NCBI RefSeq assembly: GCF_001640025.1
Contig: NC_031673.1
Span: 1,736,001-1,800,000 of the forward strand
From: Sugiyamaella lignohabitans
Lineage: Eukaryota; Ascomycota; Dipodascomycetes; Dipodascales; Trichomonascaceae
Length of the DNA: 64,000 bases
Direction: 5' to 3'
Shown: positions 30,138 through 40,262 of the stretch, one piece after another
Layout: each line of letters begins with the position of its first letter
How positions within the stretch are numbered: position 1 is the first letter of the stretch
The notes under the pieces: model-generated
Seen by the model: the letters and a program-made list of their open reading frames with translations, nothing else
Told to the model about the DNA's origin: nothing
Database searches by the model: none
Made by a program: the position numbers and the translations under genes

Positions 30138-32918
30138 TCATTTCTTCCTAGATCTGGACTTATCTACTTGGGTTCTGTGTCTAGGGTGCCTTAGATTAGG
30201 GCGGACTTGCAATACATTTGCCTCATGTTGCTGGCCTTCATTAGCTTCTGTTCGATTTTCCTGCTGCTGTTGTCTCTTTCTTTGACGAGCTTTCTCAATC
30301 ATCTGATTACGAGAAGCAGCCGCAGCATAACTCAGCAATGTGTCATTCATCGAAGGACTCTCGCTACCTTCTACAGACAAGTAAACAACATTCTGCAATC
30401 TATCAATGAATTCGCTGTTTGAATTGTTGTGGGCTGTGACATAAAGGTCATAGGCAAGATTAAAGTCTTGAGCTAAAACAGCCTCTATTTCTTGCATATG
30501 GATATCAGCCCAATCTTCTTGATTTGCAAAGACATTTGCCCAGTTCACACTATACCTAGGTTCCTCTTCATAGCCGGTAGGTCCCAAATTCATATGCAAA
30601 CTAATGAATGACTTGTATCTTCCAAATATCAGTTCCACCTCTTCAACCATTTTATCGTGAATGGAGGCGTAATGACCGCCACGCGAATATTCTTTATTAC
30701 TGACGTGAATGAGAAGAACACTGAATGCTTGAGATACTAAACTTAACTCCGCTAACCCCCATTGACTATCCTCGTCCCCTTCAAAGAGTCTGATGTTTGT
30801 AAGGTCAACCTGTCTGCTTTCCAAATATATGGGGATGACGAGATCAAAATCTCTGCCTCCTCTTTTAAAGCAAAATCCACAGCCTCTCAAGAATCCGAGC
30901 GCCAACATCCGTATAGTACACTCAGAGTCAAGAGTCATCCAGTGGTTGATATGTATTCTCTCATTAAGCAACTGATGTTCATTTGGATGGCCAGAGCTAC
31001 AGGTGACGTGATATTTTTCATTGAGACCATTGAAAAGATCACGAACACGACAGTAATTGCTCTGTAAGCCACCGCGCAAACCTGCAGTTTTCAGAACATC
31101 CAGCAACATCCATCTCGCGATAAATTCACTAGCATTCGCAGAAGACAGGACCTTGTCGCTAAGCAGCTGTGAAATAAGATCAAGTTCATTTTCGCCTTCC
31201 AAGATTTTATGGGCTGCCATGACCAGAATTGGCTCACTAGGATATCCTACCTTGAGAATATCACGTTGATCAGACACACTTAGGACTGTGGCCATTCGTG
31301 ATCCTACCAAGCTTTCCGCTGTACGAAAATCGAGATTCATGGCCGGAGAGTATATCACGAGAAGCGTGTGATGCTTTGAGAGCCCGTCATTGCTTCTCCC
31401 ACTAATCTTAGCACTGGCGTCTGCCAAAAGTTCTCTCTCTTGCCCACGGTCAACGTACAGCTTCCACATGGGTCTACCAAATTTGGCATAGAATCTCAAG
31501 GTTCCAATCTCGCTGAAGTCTAAGGTAAGCGGTTGTTCACCCCATCGTACGTGCAAATCGAAGGTGTCTAGGTCGCACCAGGTCTCAACGTCCATTAAAA
31601 CGGAATCACTGAAAGAAACATCGTAATCACGAAGAGCTGAGGTACTCGCGAGGACTATGGCAAACCCACCCCATAGATCTTCAGCCACAAGGCAATGTGC
31701 CACTTTTTTGAACATTTGAAAATAAGAGAAGCTCATTGAACTTTTACCATATTTCATATTCAGAACGCCAGCGTCATCGATGGCGAGCACAAAGTACTTT
31801 TCTTTATTCGTGTCCTTGATCCTCTTCAGTGCTGTGCTGTATTTGGCCCATTCGCTTCGTAGTAGCTGTTGTATTTTCTGAGAGAGTATCAGATTATCTT
31901 GCGTAACAGTAATAGCTGAGGGGGACTTCCATATATCTTTTTCCGAACGTTTCTTGTCTGCAAATCTCCTCTCTACAGTTTGCTCGAAGACTGACGATGT
32001 CTCTTGGAAAGTCCAGAATTTCTTCACTGTCGTATAATTGTCATCGTTGTGTTCTAGTCCTTTGACGATCACTTCAAGTGTGCAAACAAGGAATAGCAAA
32101 ACATCTCCAGCGAATTTGACTTCATCCTCGGAATCCAAATATCCCGGCCCACTGATGCTATCAATACAGTGACTGAAACGAGGGCTAGGATATCCAAAAC
32201 CGACTGTTCTGCCCAAGCACATATAGCTCAAGTAAACGTGATGAGAAGCTAGATCCTTGATCAATCTCGATTTACCATACATGCTGCCCTGAAAGATATG
32301 AACACAAGGCGAATATACGCGAGGCAATCTGTCTGATACTTTCCGAATTGTCTCTTTAATAAATCTGAAGAAAGGTCCAGACATTGGACCTATGTGTTTC
32401 TCTTCAAACATCTGAACTAATTCTTGTTGGATTCGTGGAGGGCTACGTGCCGCTACAAACAACGCCACAACCTCCCTAAAATTAGAGTATGGTCCATCCT
32501 TCTGCCAGTCGTCAAGTACTCGCACATTATGTTCAAGACAGATGTCTTTTATCAATTTAGTAAGATTCTCGACTTCGCATAGTGGAAACTCGGGGCGCTG
32601 AGAAATCAAGAAGTCGAGTATGCAAGGAAATAGTTCCACATGGGGGCAGAGGTCCTCTAAATTGATGTAGAAATTCCTTTTTAAAGTATCCAGGGCTGAT
32701 CTGCCGTTGTCTTTTTGTAATTCGTACAACCTGTGAGGGAGGGAGTACACACCATCACGGATCCGGTCGAGGTAGCCAAATCGATAAAAGCGCTCACGGA
32801 GCGATTTCAACTTTTCCTGTCTCTCAAACAATATCACTTTTCCATGGCATTGGGCTACGAACTTTAAGTACTCTTTTACCGGATACAATTTGTAAAATGG
32901 ATCATCTGGTTCATTCAT
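30138..32918 (-). CDS. Crinkler-associated-type P-loop NTPase with degenerate nuclease-like domain (paralogue B)
   Basis: 926 residues from ATG 32918 (MNEPDDPFYKL), chosen because it aligns with the starts of A and C; the frame is open further upstream but that part matches A's promoter. Motifs: FQGSMYGKSRL (Walker A-like, about 207), KYFVLAIDDAG (Walker B-like, second acid D instead of E), FAIVLASTS, YAKFGRPMW, GYPSEPILVMAAHKIL, HINHW, FDLVIPIYLES, and LLIHVSNKEY where a nuclease would have an ExK/QxK pair. The Lys-rich terminus (VDKSRSRKK) is longer than A's. N-terminal two thirds diverge clearly from A, while the tract at 30699-31258 is almost identical. Confidence 0.75.
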   Translation of the reverse strand: MNEPDDPFYKLYPVKEYLKFVAQCHGKVILFERQEKLKSLRERFYRFGYLDRIRDGVYSLPHRLYELQKDNGRSALDTLKRNFYINLEDLCPHVELFPCILDFLISQRPEFPLCEVENLTKLIKDICLEHNVRVLDDWQKDGPYSNFREVVALFVAARSPPRIQQELVQMFEEKHIGPMSGPFFRFIKETIRKVSDRLPRVYSPCVHIFQGSMYGKSRLIKDLASHHVYLSYMCLGRTVGFGYPSPRFSHCIDSISGPGYLDSEDEVKFAGDVLLFLVCTLEVIVKGLEHNDDNYTTVKKFWTFQETSSVFEQTVERRFADKKRSEKDIWKSPSAITVTQDNLILSQKIQQLLRSEWAKYSTALKRIKDTNKEKYFVLAIDDAGVLNMKYGKSSMSFSYFQMFKKVAHCLVAEDLWGGFAIVLASTSALRDYDVSFSDSVLMDVETWCDLDTFDLHVRWGEQPLTLDFSEIGTLRFYAKFGRPMWKLYVDRGQERELLADASAKISGRSNDGLSKHHTLLVIYSPAMNLDFRTAESLVGSRMATVLSVSDQRDILKVGYPSEPILVMAAHKILEGENELDLISQLLSDKVLSSANASEFIARWMLLDVLKTAGLRGGLQSNYCRVRDLFNGLNEKYHVTCSSGHPNEHQLLNERIHINHWMTLDSECTIRMLALGFLRGCGFCFKRGGRDFDLVIPIYLESRQVDLTNIRLFEGDEDSQWGLAELSLVSQAFSVLLIHVSNKEYSRGGHYASIHDKMVEEVELIFGRYKSFISLHMNLGPTGYEEEPRYSVNWANVFANQEDWADIHMQEIEAVLAQDFNLAYDLYVTAHNNSNSEFIDRLQNVVYLSVEGSESPSMNDTLLSYAAAASRNQMIEKARQRKRQQQQENRTEANEGQQHEANVLQVRPNLRHPRHRTQVDKSRSRKK
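30699..31258 (-). repeat. 560-bp near-identical tract shared by A and B (copy in B)
   Basis: Partner of 25864-26423. The left edge is at ACTGACGTGAATGAGAAG and the right edge at CCTACCTTGAGA; the sequences part abruptly on both sides. Confidence 0.85.
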
Positions 32919-32978
32919 ATTGCGTTTTCGAGATTGATGTTTGGAAGATGATCTATTGCTCAATGGAGATAAGTTGTC

Positions 32979-32987
32979 TATATATAT
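32979..32987 (-). promoter_or_regulatory. Probable TATA box of gene B
   Basis: TATATATA about 60 bp upstream of the B start; A has the related TATGTATATG at the same place. Confidence 0.45.
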
Positions 32988-33040
32988 GAGGCTAATGCTA
33001 TAGGAATTGCAATAGCATAGTGAGTATGCACATAACTCGA

Positions 33041-33048
33041 CACGTGAC
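33041..33048 (-). promoter_or_regulatory. GTCACGTG box upstream of gene B
   Basis: 122 bp before the ATG, equivalent to the box at 28218 upstream of A. Confidence 0.5.
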
Positions 33049-33288
33049 TGTTTGGTGGGGTTGTGCAATGCTTAGGAAAAGAAACAATAGCGTATTAAAT
33101 CAAGTTCGATGGAGTCTAATGGAATTGCAATTGAGATGTATTTTTTGGGAGCACCAAATAGTAGTCTGTTAGAGAGTTACGAGTTAAATATTTTGGTCCT
33201 GAGAAATAAGAACTATATAGGGGCGAGTAAAGAAATTAGACTGATATCAAGAGAACTCATTATCCATTTCTAGTTCCCCCGTTACAAA

Positions 33289-33344
33289 AGATGCCTCAAA
33301 AGAAAGTAAAGATGCCTCAAAAAAAAATAGGAAAGATGCCTCAA
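33289..33344. repeat. Three GATGCCTCAA motifs upstream of B
   Basis: Copies at 33290, 33311 and 33335, spaced 21 and 24 bp in an A-rich context. Confidence 0.65.
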
Positions 33345-33943
33345 AAGAAGGTAAAGCAGAGGCATTATAGAGATAAACCTAACGTCCGAGAACATACATC
33401 AAACCAATATATTTGTCTTGTGCATAAATAATATTATCAACTCGACCAGTATAGTATATAATTCGGAAGTAATCCCATATATCATTTGTGCGATATATTT
33501 TTTACAGGGATTTTGAAACAGCTATGCAAGAGACGACGATGATTTACTTAATTCGGACGCATAATCAAAACAGTTTCAGATAGTGCAGGACGTCAAAACT
33601 GGCCCATAAGAGGGTTAAAATGATGCAAGGGAGATCAGAAACGGACGAGAACAGCTGTAAATCGAGCTCAAGTCAGACCAGCTCGCTTAACATAGCTCCG
33701 ATCCTTGCCAATCTCAGTTACACCTATAGGAACTAGGATGCATCTTTAATGCAGCATGCATATTGGCTATCTAGGGACCAGGTCGTTCCTATGAAGCAGA
33801 AATTCACCCATACGCCCGATAACCCCTAGAAATATGTAACAGATCAGAGGTGCCTCATTTCGTAATACATTATCTATATAGATATACATATCTCCTGTGA
33901 GAATTATTGGTTCATTTTCTAAACATCAATTTCAAAGCTCAAT

Positions 33944-36577
33944 ATGGCGGAACCAGATGATCCATTTTACCAACTTGGTCCTGTTAGAGATTACTTAATG
34001 TTCGTAGCCGAACCACTTAGAATTATGACTTTAGATCAGAGGCGGCGAAAATTGATGAAGCTTGTCGATGAGTTGTCTAGGTTTGGCTACCTCGATGTAT
34101 CAAATCGTGCCTACAACAGCCTCCCCCTTAGCTTATCTGTGAAGGAATTAGAGCATGATCATGGAAGATCAGCTTTGGATACTTTGAAAAGGGACTTCTA
34201 CATAAATTTAGAGGACCTCTGTTCCCAAGCGGAGTTATATCCTTGCATATTGAGATTCTTGACTTCTCAGTTCCCAGAACGTCAACGGAACCAAGTGGAG
34301 AATCTTACTGCAGTGATACTAAACATCTTTCAAGTATACAATGTGGAAATCAATCCAGACTGGCAGGCGTATGGGCCGTACAACAATTTTAAAGATATTG
34401 TGGCATTGTTTGTAGATGCGCATGGTCCCCGTCGAATGCACCATGAGTTAGAGCAATTGTTCCGACGGCCGTACAATGATCCCTCTAGCACTCAGCACTT
34501 ATTCGACCATATCAAAAACACAATTCAAGGAATATCAGATGGATCCCCTCGCATATATTCGCCTTGTATTCCCATCATTCAGAGCAGCATGTACGGTAAG
34601 TCTAGATTGATCAAGGATCTAGCTTCTCACCACGTTTACTTGAGCTACATGTGCTTGCGAAAGGAGTCCAGTCTTGGCTATCCAAGAGCTCGTTTTTCTC
34701 ACAGTATTGGCAGGGGCAATACATCGGGATATTTGGAATCTAAAAACGATTCCACGTTCGCTCGAGATGTTTTGCTGTTCCTTATTTGCACTCTTGAGGC
34801 GATCGTCAAAGGAGTTGAAGACAATAATGACGACTATGCAACAGAGGAGAGATTCTGGACTTTCCAAGAGACATCACCAGTCTTCGAGCAAACTGTAGAG
34901 AGGAGCTTTGTAGACAAGAAAGATTCAAAAAAAAATGTAGAGATGAGCTTTGCAGACAATCAAGGTTCGGAAAATGATATATGGAAAATCCTCTCATCAC
35001 CAAGTGCAGTATCCAGTAAATATGATATATTGCAACTATCTGAAGAAGTGAAAAATCTACTACGAAGCGAATGGGCCAAATACTGCTTAGCCCTAAGGAG
35101 GAAGGACAAAGATAAAGAAGTATACTTTGTGCTCGCAATCGATGAAGCTAGTCCACTAAGTATCCAAAATAAGCCGCATGGAATGAGCGAGCCATATTAC
35201 CAGATTCTAAGAAGCGTGGCACGCTGCCTTGTGTCTGAGGACCTATGGGGTGGTTTTGCTGTTGTTATTGCCGATACTCCAGGACGTATTAGTGATTTCT
35301 CTCCACCGTATGAAAACGACCGTTTTCTGAAAAAGTTCAGTGCAATCGGTGCTAAACCTTGGTACCGCATACCCACCTACGATGTGAACGTGCGATGGAG
35401 TGAACCACCACTTACATTAGACTTCAGCGAGATTGGAACCTTGAGATTCTATGCCAAATTTGGTAGACCCATATGGAAGCTGTACGTTGACAGTGGGAAC
35501 GAGGACGAACTTCTGCCAGATGCTACAGCTAAGCTGAGGGGTCGTGACTATGACAAGCTATCAAAGTATAATGCCCTTTTTGTCATATATGCACCGTCAA
35601 TGGATAGCGATTATCGTACAGCAGCGAGCTTTTTACAATCGCCAATGGCCACACTTTTGTGGATGTCTGATCAACATGATGTTCTCAAGGTAGGATATCC
35701 TAGTGAGCCAATTCTGGTCATGGCAGCCCATAAAATCTTGGAAGGCGAAAATGATCTTGATCTTATTTCACACCTGCTTAGAGAAAAGTCTCTTTCCCCT
35801 GGGGCTACTGGTGAATTTGTAGCTAGATGGATGTTGCTTGATGTTCTGAAAACTGTAGGTTTGCGCGATGGCATACAGAGCAATTACTGTCGTGTTCGTG
35901 ATCTTTTCAATGGTCTCAATGAAAAGTATCTCCTCACCTGTAGCTCTGGCCATGCAGATGAACATCAGTTACTTAATGAGAGAATACATCTCAACCACTG
36001 GGTGAGTGATAGGAGAATCTGTACTGTTCCTACGTTGGCGTACGGATTCTTGAGAGGCTGTGGATTTTGCTTCAGCTATAACCAGGAAGGTTTTGATCTT
36101 GTCATCCCCATATATTTAGAAAGCAAGCAGGTTGACCTTACGAACATCAGACTCTTCGACGGGTACGAGAATATGTCATGGGAGCGAGAAGATGTCTATT
36201 TAGCCGATGAAGCATTTAGTGTTATCCTCATTCAAGTCCGTAACAACCAAAATTCGCGTGACAATCACTACGTTGGCATACATGAAAAGATGGGCAGCCT
36301 AATCAAGCACATGTTGGCCCGAGCCAAGCCATATATAAGCTTATATATGCAACTTGGTGAGGGCCGACCTATTGGTTTGGGAGAGAGACCACGGAATATA
36401 GATCGGGCAAATGTCGCTGCAAATCAAGAACATGGGGGTGCTATCCGTTTGCAAGGAGGGGGCGAAGTAGTCGATCAAGATGCTCCTCTGGCCTATGACC
36501 TTCGTGTAACAGACAACAACAAGAACAACAAACAATTCATAAAACAATTACAGCAAGTCATCATTTGCCAAATGTGA
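33944..36577 (+). CDS. Crinkler-associated-type P-loop NTPase with nuclease-like domain (paralogue C), tail frameshifted
   Basis: 877 residues from ATG 33944. Motifs: IIQSSMYGKSRL (about 213), YLSYMCLRKESSLGYPRARF right after it, VYFVLAIDEAS (about 395), YAKFGRPIW, GYPSEPILVMAAHKIL, HLNHW, FDLVIPIYLESKQ (about 716) and VILIQVRNNQ (about 760). C keeps the IQV(R/K)N signature best, with Arg for the usual catalytic Lys. It lies head-to-head with B and tail-to-tail with the broken 5-phosphatase gene. The frame ends early: at about 36563 a second frame continues the homology (HHLPNVNGLGDNFEK, compare A's VHLAVEGSG), and a third frame at 36732-36947 matches B's tail (DANEDQGHEALILEV vs B EANEGQQHEANVLQV). 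The C-terminal ~100 residues have probably been lost by frameshift. Confidence 0.75.
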   Translation: MAEPDDPFYQLGPVRDYLMFVAEPLRIMTLDQRRRKLMKLVDELSRFGYLDVSNRAYNSLPLSLSVKELEHDHGRSALDTLKRDFYINLEDLCSQAELYPCILRFLTSQFPERQRNQVENLTAVILNIFQVYNVEINPDWQAYGPYNNFKDIVALFVDAHGPRRMHHELEQLFRRPYNDPSSTQHLFDHIKNTIQGISDGSPRIYSPCIPIIQSSMYGKSRLIKDLASHHVYLSYMCLRKESSLGYPRARFSHSIGRGNTSGYLESKNDSTFARDVLLFLICTLEAIVKGVEDNNDDYATEERFWTFQETSPVFEQTVERSFVDKKDSKKNVEMSFADNQGSENDIWKILSSPSAVSSKYDILQLSEEVKNLLRSEWAKYCLALRRKDKDKEVYFVLAIDEASPLSIQNKPHGMSEPYYQILRSVARCLVSEDLWGGFAVVIADTPGRISDFSPPYENDRFLKKFSAIGAKPWYRIPTYDVNVRWSEPPLTLDFSEIGTLRFYAKFGRPIWKLYVDSGNEDELLPDATAKLRGRDYDKLSKYNALFVIYAPSMDSDYRTAASFLQSPMATLLWMSDQHDVLKVGYPSEPILVMAAHKILEGENDLDLISHLLREKSLSPGATGEFVARWMLLDVLKTVGLRDGIQSNYCRVRDLFNGLNEKYLLTCSSGHADEHQLLNERIHLNHWVSDRRICTVPTLAYGFLRGCGFCFSYNQEGFDLVIPIYLESKQVDLTNIRLFDGYENMSWEREDVYLADEAFSVILIQVRNNQNSRDNHYVGIHEKMGSLIKHMLARAKPYISLYMQLGEGRPIGLGERPRNIDRANVAANQEHGGAIRLQGGGEVVDQDAPLAYDLRVTDNNKNNKQFIKQLQQVIICQM

Positions 36578-36947
36578 ATGGTCTGGGCGATAATTTCGAG
36601 AAGATCCAGTTGGATAGCTGTTCTTTTAATGCTTAGTTTCAGATCAGCGGTTAGAGAAGGGCCACCACAGCAAATTCAAAGAGAGGCTGGCGAAGAGGAT
36701 CATGTAGAGCCAGAATCTTCAAATTTAGAGAATGAAAATAACCTTGATCTACTCGACGATGACGGAGTTGGCGGTGAGGAACCAGAACGGATTGAGAGAG
36801 CCGGAAAATGTCGACATTTCCAATGCTCCTCTACGACTTCAAGATGCTAATGAAGACCAGGGACATGAGGCACTAATATTAGAAGTCCCCCCTATTCGAA
36901 GTCGATTACGCCCCCGGCCAACGATCCGCACTAAATATACTAAGTAA
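36578..36947 (+). pseudogene. Out-of-frame remnant of the C-terminal tail of gene C
   Basis: Homology to the tails of A and B continues past C's stop but in two further frames, ending with IRSRLRPRPTIRTKYTK and a TAA at 36947. No splice signals that would rejoin it are visible. Confidence 0.6.
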
Positions 36948-37048
36948 AAAATAATTTTGACTATTTACACATTAAACCAGCATCCTGTCGGACTACTTTC
37001 TCCTATGTAGTGACCACGAGAATGTACGTCAACGGGCTAAAAAACTCT

Positions 37049-37100
37049 TGCGGAGCAGAAACTAAAGGATCAGGGACGGAGCCCCAGCTACCGGCAGCTT
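37049..37100 (-). repeat. Decayed GC-element remnant
   Basis: CTTGCGGAGCAG, CAGGGACGGAGCCCCAGC and TACCGGCAG match a right arm with multiple changes. Confidence 0.5.
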
Positions 37101-37144
37101 ACCGGCGATCAATCAGTGAAATATAATAAATACATCGGATTATG

Positions 37145-40100
37145 CTAGGGTGTAGAAGGGTCCAGAAGTTTTTTGAGAAAATCGCGACGTAGGGCTTTAG
37201 ACCTGCTGCTATCTTTACCACGGGGAATGGCGATAATAAGGGGCTCGAAAATATCAAGGAGCCTGCGTTCGTTGATGCCTGCTTCGATGGCTCGTGCGAG
37301 ACGGCCAACGATGTAGAGAAGAGCATTGACATTAATACCAGAGAGACTTTCCAGGAGAGCGTTAACTCCGCCCGCTCCACGCAAAATCAGGTAGTGGTAT
37401 TCGACCGGGATGATTCCTCCGCTGATATATTTCAGCAGCAACAGGAATTGCCTGGCTACAGAGTACACACCTACATTCTGTTGCAAATCGTTTGCAGTGT
37501 CCAGAACGTGAGTGTCGAAATCTTGTCCATTATCCATCCATTCCTGAATCTGAGATTCAATGGCCTCGTCACCTGCCTGCCACAACATGTCAGGTGCAGA
37601 GCTCAGGTGATTCCAAAGATAGTCGACGCAGTTGCAAATTTCCCTAGGCATATTCGACGAAGTGGCAGAGTCTTTGATTCCCTTGCGAGCGCCTTCTGGC
37701 ATACGACATAAAAGATCTAAAGAGGCTCCAAGACATATGGGAAGGGCATCAAAGTCTACACTAACAAATATGTCCTGGGCGTCTTTTGATGTGCACGACT
37801 ACTACCGATTGTAAAGGCGACTTGCTATTGGTATCACTGCTTCCTGGTACTCCAAGTGTAGTAGACAATTTGACTCTCTGACTGCCACCTGCTGGTAGTG
37901 ACTCTCGGTCAGGTACTACTTTTATGTTGGGATCAGAAATTATAGCTTCCCATTCAACAATTCGAGAGCCTGCTTGCTGACCTGAGAGTATGCTATTATG
38001 TGAGATAGTAGTATACACGTCCTGCTCATGAAGCACGAGACCACTGGATGTCAGCTCAAGCGGTTCAATGGAAATCACTGGTCTAGCAGCATTTTCAGCT
38101 TTGTCGAACTTTTTCAACGTCTCAGTCACAATGTCATTACGAATATCGAAATTTACTAAGTTTACACCTATTCGTAAAGTACTCGATACAGGTTTGTGGT
38201 CTGACATGGTATATGAGGGATAAGTTTTATAGTCGATCTGGGACAATACCACGCTATCTCCAGAGTACAGGATTCGATCTGTGTATGAGGGGATACGTTC
38301 TAAGTCGTAGTCGTTTGTTCCAACAATGTATCGGTATGTAGGCGGGAATCGTATAGGGCCCTCTTTTAATCCTTGCAATAGACGGCGCGCTTTCATTTCT
38401 TGCGAAAGAGTGTCGTGAACGATGATGGTTTCAAAATCACGGGTACTGGCAAAATCCTGTACAAGGTCGGCTGGTTCGAGTGTGACACGGAAGTTGAGAT
38501 CTCCCATTAACAGAACAAAATTATTGTCTTGATGATAAGATGGGGTCTTAATTGAGCGTGAAATCGAAGGGGAGTTCTGTGGAACTATTGAGTCTATCGT
38601 CTGCTTGGTCTTCACCGATACTTGTCCAGATGCTGGCTTAGAGAGCAGTATTTCTGGCGTTGACGGTCATGAGGCCAGTGGCGAAACAGATGACGAACCA
38701 CTGCCATCATTCTTAAAAACCCCAGGTCCCTGGAGTAGGTCATCGCTCAAGGACAGCTCATGAGCATCGCTATCAAAAATAACAACTGTCATTGGTAGCA
38801 GACACAATGCCAGAAAGACCAAACTTGTTTGAAATCTCAGTCAGTTCCCACCGCCGTCTATCAACACTTGGAGCACCGGACCCTGCAGACAAATGACAGT
38901 TTACCAAACAAATTTTAGTTCCAGAATTGGGAATAATAGAGTCTGTCCCAATGATAAATTGGATCATAATGGCTCCCTTGTTACCCCAGACTCCAAACAA
39001 GCCAGTACCAGTAGATGCGAGCTCGATCTTAGAGATTTGTGGCGCTAGCCTGCAATGAATAAGAACTACAGTCATCAGACCCAAGAGCTGATTGTGTGCC
39101 ATTTCAACATGGTCCGGCAAATATGAAAGTAATTTCTCCGTAGTGGATGCTAATGTGGCAGTATTGGCATAGAGATTCTTACCGAGGTTATCTGACTCCT
39201 GTAGTCCTATAACATATATATCAGCATCCGATCCCAATAGCTTGGCTAAATCTTGACCAGCAAGCTTTTCACCATGAACATTCCAAGTGACAGCTTTCAC
39301 GACTAGCTCCTCATCCAGCAGGAACTTTTCGCGTTCTGCTATCAATTGTCTATCTCGTAAATCACTTATAGAAACACGATGCATTTCCCTAAAGCCAGGG
39401 CCTCGACTTCGGCCAGCGTAGACAACGATCCACGGTGATCGAACAGTTTTCTCGGATCAGAATCTCCGTTTTTCTTGTTGAAGAATTTCTTTGGCCCGGC
39501 AACTACAGACGCGTTCCGGCTCTTCGAGAGAAGTACCAACTCTGAAACTAGTGCTAGTTGGTCCCTCCACTGATAGAGGAAATAATTGGCTTTCCTGACC
39601 TGCTCACACGGTATTTCTCCAATAGCATTACCAGCTAGTTTAACAAAAATGACTTTGACTTCCCCAGACTCGCTTCGCTTAGTTTCGCTCGAGAGGTCGC
39701 TTGTCTTGTCATCAGTCATCCTATTAGCTGTGTCAGCTCCAAATTCACCACCCACTTTCTTATCGGATGGTTTGTTCTCAGTATCACGATCATCATTAAC
39801 CTTCTTTTTTTCGCTTTCCGATTGGTCTACCGGGAGGCTATCGTTGGACTGCTTTGTTAATCCAGACTCTGTCATCGGCTCAAGTTCGGCCTTGTCATCA
39901 GCATATTCAGACTCAGATAGAGTAGCTCCCTCAGTCGCTTCACTGGTAGAATCTCGCTTTGACCCTTCAAAAACAATCTCAAGAATATCGCTCAACGTCA
40001 TTGGCACTGGCTGGGCAGGTTGGTCTGGACGCCTTTTATCCACCAGCATGTAATATGGCGGGTCGATTGTTTTGTTAATGAAAGGATTGATCGATGCCAA

Positions 40101-40262
40101 AGACGGACCCTCGGGTGTATAGGGTCTTCTTGCCTTGAAGCATGTCAGAACATGAGTATCTGTATGAAGACTAATAGGTTTGGAATCATCTTCACTTTCA
40201 TCTAGCCCTTCATCTTCATCCACATCCTCATCACAGTTTTCTTCATCGGGCTCAACTGGCAT
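37145..40262 (-). pseudogene. OCRL-type inositol polyphosphate 5-phosphatase with RhoGAP-like end, broken reading frame
   Basis: Removes the 5-phosphate from PI(4,5)P2-type lipids in intact relatives. Domains in order: acidic/disordered N-terminus from ATG 40262; catalytic domain with TWNVHGE, GLQES, WGNKGAIMI, VNCHLSAG, MGDLNFRV, SYTDRIL and SDHKPV, so all active-site motifs are present; an ASH-like stretch; and a helical RhoGAP-like end to the TAG at 37145. The frame breaks (1) near 39372-39384, one-base shift between VEALALG and HRVSISDLRD; (2) near 38780, shift between SATN and TVVIFDSD; (3) an in-frame TGA near 38667 (SPLAS-stop-PSTPEILL); (4) at 37785, AAAA where AAA would join VVHIK to DAQDIFVSVDFD. 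No consensus donor/acceptor pairs explain them. A recent pseudogene, or less likely an error-rich assembly stretch, since neighbouring genes are clean. Confidence 0.82.

Larger units (their letters stand above)
32919..33943. other. Divergent promoter region between B and C
   Basis: Holds B's TATA stretch, its GTCACGTG box and the GATGCCTCAA repeats. The C side has TATCTATATAGATATACATATC at about 33870-33891 and GGTGCCTCATTT near 33851. No gene seen. Confidence 0.7.

Noticed and set aside
32919..33068. 50-residue N-terminal extension of gene B
   Set aside because: The extension lies in promoter sequence shared with A and contains the TATA stretch; the Met at 32918 aligns with the starts of A and C.
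37145..40262. Introns as an explanation for the broken 5-phosphatase frame
   Set aside because: Shifts of a single base at three sites and a TGA within continuous homologous sequence, with no GTAAGT/GTGAGT/GTATGT donors or TACTAAC branch points nearby.
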